A stretch of 64,000 bases of DNA from Candidatus Amarobacter glycogenicus (GTDB lineage Bacteria; Chloroflexota; Dehalococcoidia; Tepidiformales; Tepidiformaceae): the NCBI GenBank assembly GCA_016719395.1, contig JADJZF010000004.1, positions 124,001-188,000 of the forward strand, read 5' to 3'. Numbering within the stretch: the stretch's first letter is position 1; each line of letters starts with the position of its first letter. Positions 37,112-45,638 of the stretch are shown in pieces. The notes under the pieces were generated by a model. That model saw only the letters and a program-made list of their open reading frames with translations. It made no database searches and was not told where the DNA came from. A program made the position numbers and the translations under genes.

Positions 37112-37430
37112 GAAGCGGGCCAGCCATGGCCCGCGTGCTCCACCACGCCCGAGGCGGGCCAGTCATGGCCCGCGTGCGCTCCCCAACCCCGAAAGCCCCC
37201 CCACCGCGCCCCAACTCCCCTTCTCCCAGGCCTGGGAGAAGGGGCCGGGGGATGAGGGCCCAACTACTCCACCACGCCCGACGCGGGCCAGTAATGGCCC
37301 GCGTGCGCCCCCAAACCCCGAAAGCTCCCCATGGCACCACAGCCCCCCTTCTCCCAGGTCCGGGAGAAGGGGCCGGGGGATGAGGGTCGCGCGCCCCCCA
37401 ACAGACTCGCGGGAGAAGGGGCCGGGACGG
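37112..37430. repeat. Palindromic repeat cluster (two element types)
   Basis: Type 1: GCGGGCCA-GCCA-TGGCCCGC near 37116, GCGGGCCA-GTCA-TGGCCCGC near 37154 and GCGGGCCA-GTAA-TGGCCCGC near 37283. Type 2: CCCCTTCTCCCAG / CTGGGAGAAGGGG-type hairpin followed by CCGGGGGATGAGGG, at about 37217-37258 and 37347-37386, with a partial third at 37408-37426. A composite of type 1 plus type 2 is repeated. Fills the whole gap between convergent genes; no gene seen. Type 1 shares its loop and flanks with the 9.5-kb array. Confidence 0.88.
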
Positions 37431-37432
37431 CC

Positions 37433-38419
37433 TCACCCCGCGCGCAAGCGCATCGTCACAACTTCCCGGTCGACTCCACCCAGCCGCCGCTTGTACTCCT
37501 CGTCCCCACGCAGGAAGTCGAATCGCTTGCCTCCCCGCTCGATGCTTTCGCGTATTGCCGAGGCCTTGCTCACCAGCCCTACGGCCAGCCGCGAAAACTC
37601 CGGGTCGTATCCGCTGTTGTAAAGGAACGTGGTGCCGGCGTGCTCGAACGAGAGCGTCATCGCCACCGTCACACCATCCAGCGTCAGCTTCGCCAGCCGC
37701 AACATCCCGAGTCCCGCGAAGGTCGTGGCCAGGTCCCGGAAGAACGCCTCCATTACCGGCGTCAGGAACTCGTCCTTGTCGCCGCGGCTCGCCCGCATCA
37801 GCCGGAACAGCGTGTCCATCTCGCCGGCAACCGCGCTCGCCTGTGCCGGGCTCGTGAACTCGACAGCGCCCGCGGCTTCGAAATTCCGCATCTTCCGCCG
37901 CAGCTCGTGCCGGTCATGCTTCGAAAGTCCCCCAACAAACGCTTCGAAGTCCCCCGGCAGGTCCACTCCCGGGCAGACGGCTTCGTGGCTTTCACTTGAT
38001 TCCCAACCTCCCGCCTCGGCCGCCTCCGCCAGTGCGTCGCGCATCGGCGAGTCCTTCGCCAGCCCCCAGAACACCGCTCCCGGCGTGAGGTCCTCCCGAA
38101 GCCATTCCAGCACCCCGGCCGCCACCGCTGCCTCTTCGCCGCCGAGAGCCAGCGGACCGGCATAGTCCTGGACATTGTGGTCTCCGAGCTGCCGCGCTTC
38201 CTCCCGGTCCATATCCAGCGCCGCAACGCCGACAAGGTGCTCCCCCCGCCTGATCGACAGGAACACCGGCGAAGTCCCACTCCCAAAGTGGCGAAGCCAC
38301 ACCCGGTACCAGGCCGGGTGCTGAAACGGCGTCGCGTCGCCCACCGTCGCCCAGAGCGCGGCCCACTCCGCTTCCAGGGTGTCGAATTCCTCCGAGGTGA
38401 TCAGGGGCGCGTCAGCCAC
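37433..38419 (-). CDS. CelD/FemAB-like GNAT acetyltransferase
   Basis: 328 residues, ATG 38419. The N-terminal half has EWAALWATVGDATPFQHPAW and YRVWLRHFG; the C-terminal half LSKHDRHELRRKMRNFEAAG, LTLDGVTVAMTLSFEHAGTT, LYNSGYDPEFSRLAVGLVSK and FDFLRGDEEYKRRLG match the double-GNAT fold associated with polysaccharide or peptidoglycan modification (BcsL/CelD group). Its place after surface-glycan genes is consistent, but it is convergent to them across the repeat cluster. Confidence 0.85.
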   Translation of the reverse strand: MADAPLITSEEFDTLEAEWAALWATVGDATPFQHPAWYRVWLRHFGSGTSPVFLSIRRGEHLVGVAALDMDREEARQLGDHNVQDYAGPLALGGEEAAVAAGVLEWLREDLTPGAVFWGLAKDSPMRDALAEAAEAGGWESSESHEAVCPGVDLPGDFEAFVGGLSKHDRHELRRKMRNFEAAGAVEFTSPAQASAVAGEMDTLFRLMRASRGDKDEFLTPVMEAFFRDLATTFAGLGMLRLAKLTLDGVTVAMTLSFEHAGTTFLYNSGYDPEFSRLAVGLVSKASAIRESIERGGKRFDFLRGDEEYKRRLGGVDREVVTMRLRAG

Positions 38420-38470
38420 GAGGGGATTTTCGAGCGCGCACCGCTGGATGTCGATGCGGCTCCCCGCGGC

Positions 38471-38983
38471 TCATACAGGTTCGCGAAGTCGGCCAAGGAT
38501 CGTCAGCGCGGCTTCCGCCGGCCCGACGCTCTCCGTGTCGATGACCAGGTCCACCCGCCGGTTTGGCGCCACATGTGTCGCGAAGGCGCGCCAGACTGCC
38601 CGGTTCGCCTCGAGGTCGTCGGCGAGGTGGCCGCCCTGCGGGCGTCCCGCGGCGCGCCTGAGCGCCTCGACCTCGGAGACGTCGAGCCTCACAAAGAGGG
38701 TGCCCGGTTGCTCCCGCTGCAGTTCGTCGAGGAACTCCCGGTCCGAAAGCCCGGTCGACTCGAGGACCGCCGCCGATTCCGCCGAATCGATGAATGTCCG
38801 TATTTCGGCGTGGAGTCCGGCAAGCGCTGCTTCCTTGTTCGCGAGGAACTGCTGCCGGTCGCCCCAGGCTTCCAGGAGCCGCGGTTCCCAGTCTCGCCAC
38901 GCCAGGCCGAGGCGGCCCAGCTCCGTACCAACGGTCGATTTGCCGCTCCCGGCCGGCCCAAGCAGCACAACCGCGCGCGCCAT
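38471..38983 (-). CDS. P-loop nucleotide kinase (shikimate-kinase-like fold)
   Basis: 170 residues from ATG 38983. Walker A VVLLGPAGSGKSTVGTELGR; LGLAWRDWEPRLLEAWGDRQ; VLESTGLSDREFLDEL; TLFVRLDVSEVEALRRAAGR; C-terminal VDLVIDTESVGPAEAALTIL. Fold as in shikimate or gluconate kinases but without the shikimate-binding signature, so the substrate is open. It is followed by the CelD-like gene 51 bases downstream on the same strand. Confidence 0.75.
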   Translation of the reverse strand: MARAVVLLGPAGSGKSTVGTELGRLGLAWRDWEPRLLEAWGDRQQFLANKEAALAGLHAEIRTFIDSAESAAVLESTGLSDREFLDELQREQPGTLFVRLDVSEVEALRRAAGRPQGGHLADDLEANRAVWRAFATHVAPNRRVDLVIDTESVGPAEAALTILGRLREPV

Positions 38984-39039
38984 GCCACTAGCCTACGCGG
39001 CCGTCGAACCCCAACGGCATCTCGGAGCAACTCACGGCG

Positions 39040-39996
39040 TCACAGACCCTTCAGGAACCCGATCAGTGCCGCGTTCACCTCGTCCGGCCGCTCTTGCTGC
39101 ACCCAGTGCCCCGCCCCCGGCACCAGCACAAGGTCCTTCAGGTTCGGCACGTTCTGCCGGATCGTCGCTTCCGGCGCAAACCCCCTCACCGGGTCCTTCT
39201 CCCCCGTGATGAACAGCGCCGGAACCGTCACTTTCGCGTTCCGCCACGCCCCCATCAGGTCCCAGTTCCGGTCCATATTCCGGTACCAGTTCAGCCCGCC
39301 TCGGAATCCCGCCGCCTCGAACTCGCCCACGAAGTACTCGAGGTCCCGCTGCTTCAGCCACGCCGGTAGTTCCTCCGGGTCGACCATACCGTCCATGAAT
39401 TTCGTCGTCGCTGCCGGCCGCGGCGCTGCCATCTCTTCTGTGCGGACCAGGTCCCCGGAGGCCGAGAAATACAGCTTGCGGATCGTGGCGGTTACGTCCG
39501 CTTCCAGTTCGGCCTCTGCAACCCCCGGTTCCTGGAAGTAGAGGATGTAGAAGAAGTTCTCGCCGAAAACCATCTTCATCCCATCGGTCGGCTTGAAGTC
39601 GCCGCGAGGGCCATAGGGCACGCTCATCCCGACGACGGCCGGGAACCGGTCCGGGCGCAGGAGCGCGGAGTTCCACGCCACCGGCGCGCCCCAGTCGTGC
39701 CCGACGATGACCGCCGTCTCTTCGCCCAGCGCGTCCAGCAGCCCCACGATATCGCCCACCAGGTGAAGCTGCGTGTACTGGTCGATAGCTGCTGGTTTGT
39801 CCGTCTTCCCATAGCCCCGCTGGTCCGGCGCCACCGCGTGATACCCCGCCTCGGCCAGCGCCCCCAGCTGGTGTCTCCACGAATACCACGATTCCGGCCA
39901 GCCGTGGCACAGCACCACCAGCGGGCCGCTTCCCGCTTCAGCGATGTGCATGTTGATCCCGTTGGTTTGGATGGTGCGGTGAGTGATCTCTGGCAT
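39040..39996 (-). CDS. Epoxide hydrolase-like alpha/beta hydrolase (paralog)
   Basis: 318 residues, ATG 39996 (MPEITHRTIQTNGINMHIAE). HGWPESWYSWRHQ, nucleophile Asp in GHDWGAPVAWNSALL, cap region FYILYFQEPGVAEAELEADV and GGLNWYRNMDRNWDLMG, acid/His end PGAGHWVQQERPDEVNAAL. Closely parallels the hydrolase at 12892-13830, including the rare AEAGSGP start and GGLNWYR block. Intact. Substrate unknown. Confidence 0.88.
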   Translation of the reverse strand: MPEITHRTIQTNGINMHIAEAGSGPLVVLCHGWPESWYSWRHQLGALAEAGYHAVAPDQRGYGKTDKPAAIDQYTQLHLVGDIVGLLDALGEETAVIVGHDWGAPVAWNSALLRPDRFPAVVGMSVPYGPRGDFKPTDGMKMVFGENFFYILYFQEPGVAEAELEADVTATIRKLYFSASGDLVRTEEMAAPRPAATTKFMDGMVDPEELPAWLKQRDLEYFVGEFEAAGFRGGLNWYRNMDRNWDLMGAWRNAKVTVPALFITGEKDPVRGFAPEATIRQNVPNLKDLVLVPGAGHWVQQERPDEVNAALIGFLKGL

Positions 39997-40121
39997 GGCG
40001 CGGCTCCATTGCGAAAGTAGTTCGGCAGTCTCCCACGCCTGCCCCGCCCGGCGCCACCACTTCCTCCCGGCCACCTGCGAAAGGCGTACCATCCTGCCAT
40101 CGCCCTCCCGGAGGCCCCAAC

Positions 40122-41013
40122 GTGTCTGTTATCTCCAGCGACGACATCGCGCTCGAAGACCCCCAGTCCTACGACTGGCCCAAACTCGTCGACGACCTCA
40201 ACGGCCTCCTCCGCCTCAAGACCACGCCCATCGGCATGAAGATGTTCGCAACCGTCGAGGAAATGGCAGCCGTCCCCAGGCTCCGCCGCCCAAAGGATAT
40301 CCACACCACCGACCAGATCGTGGCCCAGGCCGCTCGCCTCGGCTGGACGGTCGGCATCACCGCCGCGGACCTGGTGGGCGCCCAGTGCAGCACCGTCATC
40401 GGCCTCAGCCCACGCGATGACCGCTGGCTCTCCGGTAAGAACATGGCCGGTGTCTGGTTCGAAACTATCGAAGACTCCGCACAGCACCAGGCCGCGATGG
40501 ATACCGTCCCCTTCGGCAAGTACCAGGCCATGGCTGTCTCGCCGCTCACCTCCGGCCGACTCAACCCGCCCGACATCTGCCTCATCTATGCCACCCCCGG
40601 CCAGATGATCATCCTCATCAACGGCCTCCAGTGGTCCGGCTACAAGAAGTTCGATTGGAGCGTCGTCGGCGAGTCTTCCTGCGCCGACTCCTGGGGCCGT
40701 GCCCTCGCCACCGGAGAGCCGAGCCTCTCGATCCCCTGCTTCGCCGAACGCCGCTACGGCGGCGTCCTCCCGGTTCCACGAAGAGTCGCTCTGTGGTGAA
40801 CTTCTTCCCTGCATGCACCTCCAGGATGCATACGTGCCCACCCGGTTCGCCGCGAAGTGCGCCTACCTCCAGATGACCATGGGCAGCCACCGCCTCGGCC
40901 AGGGCCTCATCAACATCTGCCGCCACATCGTCCGCGATGGCCGCGAGTGCGTCGGCCCCTTCCTCGATGACACCGAGACAACCTGCGGCCTCTGGGAACC
41001 CAAGCCGAAGTAG
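40122..41013 (+). CDS. DUF169-like protein with unusual C-terminus after a frame change
   Basis: ATG 40122. The first 216 residues are intact: LVDDLNGLLRLKTTPIGMKM, GAQCSTVIGLSPRDDRW, QAMAVSPLTSGRLNPPDICL, ALATGEPSLSIPCFAERRYG. The last block is typical of DUF169. Near 40775 the frame moves, and the rest (LPCMHLQDAYVPTRFAAKC, YLQMTMGSHRLGQGLINICR, ECVGPFLDDTETTCG) reads as good coding sequence but does not look like the usual DUF169 end. It could be a lineage-specific tail or a second short gene starting at ATG 40813. Function unknown; family sometimes sits near redox genes, as here. Confidence 0.65.
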
Positions 41014-41073
41014 CCTCCGCGCTCGAACGACACGTCATTGCTCGTTGCTCAGCACTCGTTGCTTAATTCGCTC

Positions 41074-42500
41074 ATGCCAATTCCATCTGGTTCCGGCGGC
41101 GCCGCCGCTACCTACGAAACCGGCGTCCTCGTCGTTGGCGGCGGGATAGCCGGCCTCTCCACAGCCATCTCCGCGCGCCAGTCGGGCGCCGAAACCATCC
41201 TCATCGAAAAGGCCCCCATCGAGGGCCGCGGCGGCAACACCCGCTTCGCCGATGCCCAGATGCGCTTCCCCACGAAGCCGATGAATTCGGCCCGCGTGAC
41301 TACTCGGTCGACGACATGTTCGAAGACCTCATGCGTATCTCTCGCGGCCGCGCCAACCCGGACCTCATCCGCACCCTCTGCGAAAACGCCCGCCAGACCG
41401 CCGAATGGCTCACCGGCATGGGCCTCGAATGGGAAAAGGGCTACCCCCACACCGCCGGCTACCGCCGCAGCCCCAGGTCCGGCGGCCAGGGCCTTGTCGA
41501 CCTCCTCTACCGTCGCCTCGAAGGTCTCGGTGGAGCAGTCGCCTACCTTACCGGCGCCATCGACCTCATCGTCCGCACCGATGGCTCCGTCGCCGGCGTC
41601 CGCGCACGCGGCCCCGAAGGCATCACCGATATCTACGCCAGCGGCGGTGTCGTCCTCGCCTGCGGCGGCTTCCAGGCCAACGTCGAGATGCGCGTCCGCT
41701 ATCTCGGACGCTTCGCGGACTCGCTCATCTTGCGCGGCAGCCGCTACAACACCGGCGAGGGCCTGCGCATGGCCATCGATGCCGGCGCCCAGCCGGCCGG
41801 CCAGTGGGGCGACTATCACTCCGCCGTCCTCGATGCCCGCTCCCCGAAAATCGAGTGCGGCGTCACCGCCCTCTACAACTACCAGATGGGCATCTTCGTC
41901 GACCGCCAGGGCCGTCGCTTCCTCGATGAGGGCGAAGACTTCCGCGACCACACCTACGTGAAGTTCTCCAAGTTTATCGTCGAACAGGCAGGCGGCGAGG
42001 CATGGTGCCTCTTCGACCAGAAGGCCTACCAGCGCGAGGAGTTCGCCCGCGCCTGGCGCCCCGTCGGCCCGCCGGTCGAAGCGAACACCCTTAAAGAACT
42101 CGCCGACGGCATGGAACTGCCCGCCGAGAACCTCATGGATACCGTCGCCAACTTCAACGCAGCCATCCAGCCCGGCGAGTACGACCTCGACCGTCTCGAT
42201 GGCAAGCGCACCCTCGGCATCACTCCCCCGAAGAGCAACTGGGCCCTCCCGCTCGATTCTCCGCCCTACCTCGCCATCCCCGTCACTGGCGGCATCACCT
42301 TCACCTTCGGGGGCATCCGCTGCGATACCTCCGCCCGCGTCATCGATACGCGCGGCCAGGTGATGGAAGGCCTCTACGCCGCCGGCGAGCCCATGGGCGA
42401 AATCTTTTACTACAACTACCCCGGCGCCAGTTCCGTCATCCGTGGCGCCGTCTTCGGCAAAATCGCCGGCGCCCACGCTGCCGCCAGGTCTCCCGCGTGA
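41074..42500 (+). CDS. FAD-dependent dehydrogenase of the fumarate reductase/tricarballylate dehydrogenase family, one frameshift
   Basis: ATG 41074 after a 9-base direct repeat (CTCGTTGCT twice, 41041-41063). FAD-binding GVLVVGGGIAGLSTAISARQ then IEKAPIEGRGGNTRFADAQM. After a frame change near 41275 it continues with SRGRANPDLIRTLCENARQT, GGVVLACGGFQANVEMRVRY, VTGGITFTFGGIRCDTSARV and GLYAAGEPMGEIFYYNYPGA, the second FAD region. Resembles TcuA and 3-ketosteroid dehydrogenases. Likely oxidises a carboxylate or steroid-like substrate. The start of a two-gene TA-like unit overlaps its stop. Confidence 0.85.
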
Positions 42501-42775
42501 ATCTGCGTTTCTATCTGAATCCGGAAACCGGCGAGCCTCATGTCCTCGATCACGGCGTCACGGAGCATGAAGTCTGGGAGGTCATGACGGGGGTTCATGA
42601 ACGCACCGCCGCCGAAAGCGGATCGCTAATTGTTGTGGGGCGAACGGCGGCAGGGCGATGGCTCAAGATCATCGTAGTTGTGGATTCCGCGCCAAATTCG
42701 TACTTTGTAGTGACAGCATATCCGCCACGCCCGCCAGCAATTCGGGCAATTAGGCGACGGCGCAAAAACCGGTGA
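42497..42775 (+). CDS. DUF4258-like putative toxin of a TA-type pair
   Basis: 92 residues. GTG 42497 overlaps the dehydrogenase stop. NLRFYLNPETGEPHVLDHGV, TEHEVWEVMTG, GSLIVVGRTAAGRWLKIIVV, YFVVTAYPPRPPAIRAIRRR: the His-Gly-Val-x-x-x-Glu-Val start, Gly-Arg-Thr strand and basic tail recall BrnT/RelE-fold RNases (DUF4258). The overlap with a second small gene completes a toxin-antitoxin-like unit. Activity unproven. Confidence 0.6.
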   Translation: MNLRFYLNPETGEPHVLDHGVTEHEVWEVMTGVHERTAAESGSLIVVGRTAAGRWLKIIVVVDSAPNSYFVVTAYPPRPPAIRAIRRRRKNR

Positions 42776-42993
42776 TGACCAAGCAACGAATGCCCGATGG
42801 CTGGGACGAACACCGGATCGCGGCCTTGGCACGTCATTACGACAGCCAAAACGCCGCCGACGAACTCGCCGAGCTGAAGGCCGGCTGGGAACGTGGTTAC
42901 TCCACGCTTCAGGTCCCGGAAGAACTCGTCCCTGCCGTCCACGCGCTGATCGCGCACTACGAAAGCTTGAGATCAGCCGTCGCCTCGGCCTGA
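42772..42993 (+). CDS. Putative antitoxin-like partner
   Basis: 73 residues, ATG 42772 within the toxin stop. MMTKQRMPDGWDEHRIAALA, RHYDSQNAADELAELKAGWE and LQVPEELVPAVHALIAHYES. Acidic and helical, the usual character of an antitoxin. This pair of small genes, basic then acidic with the PxGWDExR start in the second, recurs in other genomes. Confidence 0.6.
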   Translation: MMTKQRMPDGWDEHRIAALARHYDSQNAADELAELKAGWERGYSTLQVPEELVPAVHALIAHYESLRSAVASA

Positions 42994-43082
42994 ACCTTCA
43001 TCGGCTGTCGTCCGTGAACTTCCTCGCCTCTTCTCCCGGTCGCCCGCTGTCCTCCGCCCCACCCACTGCCGATAACGAATAC

Positions 43083-43349
43083 ATGGCAATGTTCTGGCTC
43101 TGGGGGGTTCGCAACCTCTTCGTCGTACTCGCGGGTGCTGTCGCCTTCGCGGGCTACAAGGGTGTCGCCGATTGGTCGATCACCCTCGTCGTCATGCTCG
43201 CCCTCGCCCTCGTCGCCGAAGCCGGCAACCGCATCGGCCGCAGGTCGCTCAGCAAGCAGCGCCGCAAGCGGGCCGCCCGCGAAGCCCTTCGCTCCGCCAC
43301 CGACCTCCGCGACCGCATGCGCACCCAGGAACAGCGCCGCGCCGCCTGA
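43083..43349 (+). CDS. Small membrane protein
   Basis: 88 residues from ATG 43083 (MAMFWLWGVRNLFVVLAGAV). One membrane helix or two short ones (FVVLAGAVAFAGY; ITLVVMLALALVAEAG) followed by a very basic tail (RSLSKQRRKRAAREALRSAT). A GTG at 43014 is possible but gives an unlikely leader. Family not recognised. Confidence 0.55.
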   Translation: MAMFWLWGVRNLFVVLAGAVAFAGYKGVADWSITLVVMLALALVAEAGNRIGRRSLSKQRRKRAAREALRSATDLRDRMRTQEQRRAA

Positions 43350-43459
43350 GAGCAGCAACGGACGGGATTCTCCTGCCCCGAGCCTCCTCGCGCCCCCGCT
43401 TCCCCTCCCCTCCCCCAGTTCACTGAGAGCACCGCGGGCGCTACCATGCATCTCCGCAG

Positions 43460-43535
43460 GCCTCGATAGCTCAGTTGGTAGAGCGAGCGATTCGTAATCG
43501 CTAGGTCCACGGTTCGAATCCGTGTCGAGGCTCCA
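43460..43535 (+). tRNA. tRNA-Thr (anticodon CGU)
   Basis: A full cloverleaf: acceptor GCCTCGA/TCGAGGC, D-arm AGCTCAGTTGGTAGAGC-like, anticodon stem AGCGA/TCGCT with loop TTCGTAA (anticodon CGT), T-arm CCACGGTTCGAATCCGTG, discriminator T and encoded CCA. An 8-base perfect stem (CTGGCTGG-CCAA-CCAGCCAG, 43554-43573) follows and may end transcription. Confidence 0.95.
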
Positions 43536-43639
43536 TCCGCCTTTCTCGGGCTCCTGGCTGGCCAACCAGCCAGCGCCGGACCGTTGATGACGTGTCGTGT
43601 ATGTCCCCCTTCCGCCGGTCGTTCACGACATCGAAACGG

Positions 43640-43716
43640 TTGACACTGCCCCGTACGGCAGGTAGACATGTGCTTAAGGCTATACCTGCGTATAGCGAAG
43701 ATAGGCCAATCCTATC
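43640..43716 (+). promoter_or_regulatory. Promoter with stacked inverted repeats upstream of binding-protein gene
   Basis: TTGACA (43640-43645), a 17-base spacer containing CTGCC-CCGTAC-GGCAG symmetry, then TAGACA (43663-43668). Downstream are two perfect inverted repeats: GCTATAC-CTGC-GTATAGC (43679-43696) and GATAGG-CCAAT-CCTATC (43700-43716). The start codon is at 43767. Could be repressor sites or small hairpins in the 5' leader. Confidence 0.6.
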
Positions 43717-43766
43717 GCCGTGCTGCGACGTACAGTCCGTAGCACACAAGAAAGCAGGGGGAATTC

Positions 43767-45554
43767 ATGGCTGATAATTACTGGGATAACTACTGGCGCG
43801 AGCGCAAGAGCCGCCGCCGCTTCCTCGGCGGCGCTCTCGCAACTGGCGCCGGTGCGAGCGCTCTCGCGCTCGTGGGTTGCGGTGACGACGACGATGACGG
43901 TGGCGATAGCCTCGCCACCCCGACCGCGGGCGCCCAGGCGACCGCGACTCCCGTCGACCCGCTCGCCGGCGCCAAAAAGGGTGGCGTCTACAAGATCGAC
44001 GTAGCCGGCGACCCGCCAACCCTTGATCCTTACGGCAACATCAGCTTCCTCACCAAGGGCGCTGCGGCCGCTCACTACAGTCGGCTCTATATGTACAAGG
44101 CCGGCCCCGGCATCGCCTACGGCTCCGTCCGTCCCACGCCCGATGCCGCCCAGTCCGCGGAAGCATCCCCGGACGGCATGAAGTGGACCGTCAAGCTCAA
44201 GCCGAACGTTAAGTTCCACAACCTCGCACCGGTCAACGGCCGCGCGATGACCACCGAAGACCTCAAGGTCAGCTGGGAGCGCGCCAACTCCGCGACCTCG
44301 ACCAACAAGCCTTCGGCCGCAATGCCCGTCGATAAGGTCGAGTTCCCGGACGCCTCCACCATGGTCTTCACCATGTCCAAGCCGTCCGCCGTGTTCCTCG
44401 ATGTCCTCGCCGACTCCAACATCTTCTACATCATGCCCAAGGAAGCCTTCGCGACTTCCGGCGGGTTCGATCCTGCCAAGATGATGATCGGCAGCGGCCC
44501 GTGGGTGTGGAACAAGTACGAACCATCCGTGAAGTGGCTCCGCGACCGCAACCCCGCCTGGCACAACGGCGGCACCGCCGGCGCCCCGTTCTTTGATCAG
44601 GTCGAGACCTCGATCATCCCGGAATACGCCAACCGCCTCGCCCAGTTCCTTGCCGGTAACACCGACTCTTCGGACGTCAACGCCGACGACCTTCCTTCGC
44701 TCATCAAGCAGTTGCCCAACGCTCGCATCGAAGCCCGAACTGGCCCAACGCTCAGCTTCACCTTCTTCGATCCCGAGGCGATCGCCTCCGGCTTCGCCAA
44801 GGACCCGCGCGTCCGCCAGGCCATCTCCATGTCCTACGACCGCGATGCCCTGATGGAGCTCGGCTACAACGTCAAGAAGCTCCGCGACGCCGGCCTCAAG
44901 GTCGAGACCAAGTGGCACAACCTCATCCCCGCCGGCGAAACCGCCTGGTGGGTCGACCCGACCGGCCCCGAGATGGGCGATGCCGGGAAGTACTTCAAGT
45001 ACAACCCGACCGAGGCCAAGGCCCTCCTCAGCGCCGCCGGCTTCCCGAGCGGCCTCGAGACCACCTTCCAGTACACCGCAAACCGCTACGGCAAGCTCTT
45101 CAACGACATCGCCGAAGCAATGATCGCCTACCAGACCGCCGTCGGAGTCAAGTCCACCACCGACGTCCAGGACTACAGCTCCAAGTACATCACCCAGACC
45201 TTCCTCGGGAACTTCAAGGGCATCGCCTTCGGCTATGAGACCCCCTTCCCCGAAGCTGGTTCGTACCTCACCCGCTTCTTCACCGACAACCCGACCAACC
45301 ACAGCCGGATCAACGACCCGGCCATGCTCAAGATCGCCCAGGATGCGGCCTCCGAAGTCAGCGAAGAGAAGCGCAAGGCCCTCTTCGTCCAGGCCCAGAA
45401 GCTCAACGCCGAGAAGATGTTTTACATCCCGAACGTCGCCGGCGCCGGCACCGGCTGGACCGCCAACCAGGCCAACATCCGCAACGCCACCGAATTCGTC
45501 ACGAAGGCCTACGGCGGCTACGCCGAGACCGTCCCATTCCGCTGGAAGGGCTAA
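43767..45554 (+). CDS. Family-5 extracellular solute-binding lipoprotein (peptide/oligopeptide type), Tat-exported
   Basis: 595 residues, ATG 43767 after AGGGGG. Twin-arginine signal ERKSRRRFLGGALATGAGAS running into lipobox LVGC, so it is a Tat lipoprotein. Mature part: GGVYKIDVAGDPPTLDPYGN, WTVKLKPNVKFHNLAPVNGR, the family signature VRQAISMSYDRDALMELGYN, and IAFGYETPFPEAGSYLTRFF near the end. Binds a peptide, sugar or nickel-like ligand outside the cell and delivers it to the DppBC-type permeases that follow after a hairpin. Confidence 0.92.
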   Translation: MADNYWDNYWRERKSRRRFLGGALATGAGASALALVGCGDDDDDGGDSLATPTAGAQATATPVDPLAGAKKGGVYKIDVAGDPPTLDPYGNISFLTKGAAAAHYSRLYMYKAGPGIAYGSVRPTPDAAQSAEASPDGMKWTVKLKPNVKFHNLAPVNGRAMTTEDLKVSWERANSATSTNKPSAAMPVDKVEFPDASTMVFTMSKPSAVFLDVLADSNIFYIMPKEAFATSGGFDPAKMMIGSGPWVWNKYEPSVKWLRDRNPAWHNGGTAGAPFFDQVETSIIPEYANRLAQFLAGNTDSSDVNADDLPSLIKQLPNARIEARTGPTLSFTFFDPEAIASGFAKDPRVRQAISMSYDRDALMELGYNVKKLRDAGLKVETKWHNLIPAGETAWWVDPTGPEMGDAGKYFKYNPTEAKALLSAAGFPSGLETTFQYTANRYGKLFNDIAEAMIAYQTAVGVKSTTDVQDYSSKYITQTFLGNFKGIAFGYETPFPEAGSYLTRFFTDNPTNHSRINDPAMLKIAQDAASEVSEEKRKALFVQAQKLNAEKMFYIPNVAGAGTGWTANQANIRNATEFVTKAYGGYAETVPFRWKG

Positions 45555-45578
45555 GCCTCCAGCCCAGGCGCTCATAAC

Positions 45579-45610
45579 AAACCCGGGGGCGCATCCGCGC
45601 CCCCGGGTTT
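45579..45610 (+). terminator. Intercistronic hairpin between binding protein and permease genes
   Basis: Perfect 14-base stem AAACCCGGGGGCGC-ATCC-GCGCCCCCGGGTTT, 24 bases after the stop. Classic partial terminator/stabiliser that lets the binding protein be made in excess over the permeases. Confidence 0.8.
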
Positions 45611-45638
45611 GCGTCCAAACGAAACTCGGGAGCCTTTC

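Noticed and set aside
37029..37436. Frames through the 37-kb repeat cluster giving Pro/Gly/Leu-rich repeats
   Set aside because: Translations of the GGGAGAAGGGGCCGG element that occur wherever this repeat lands; not genes.
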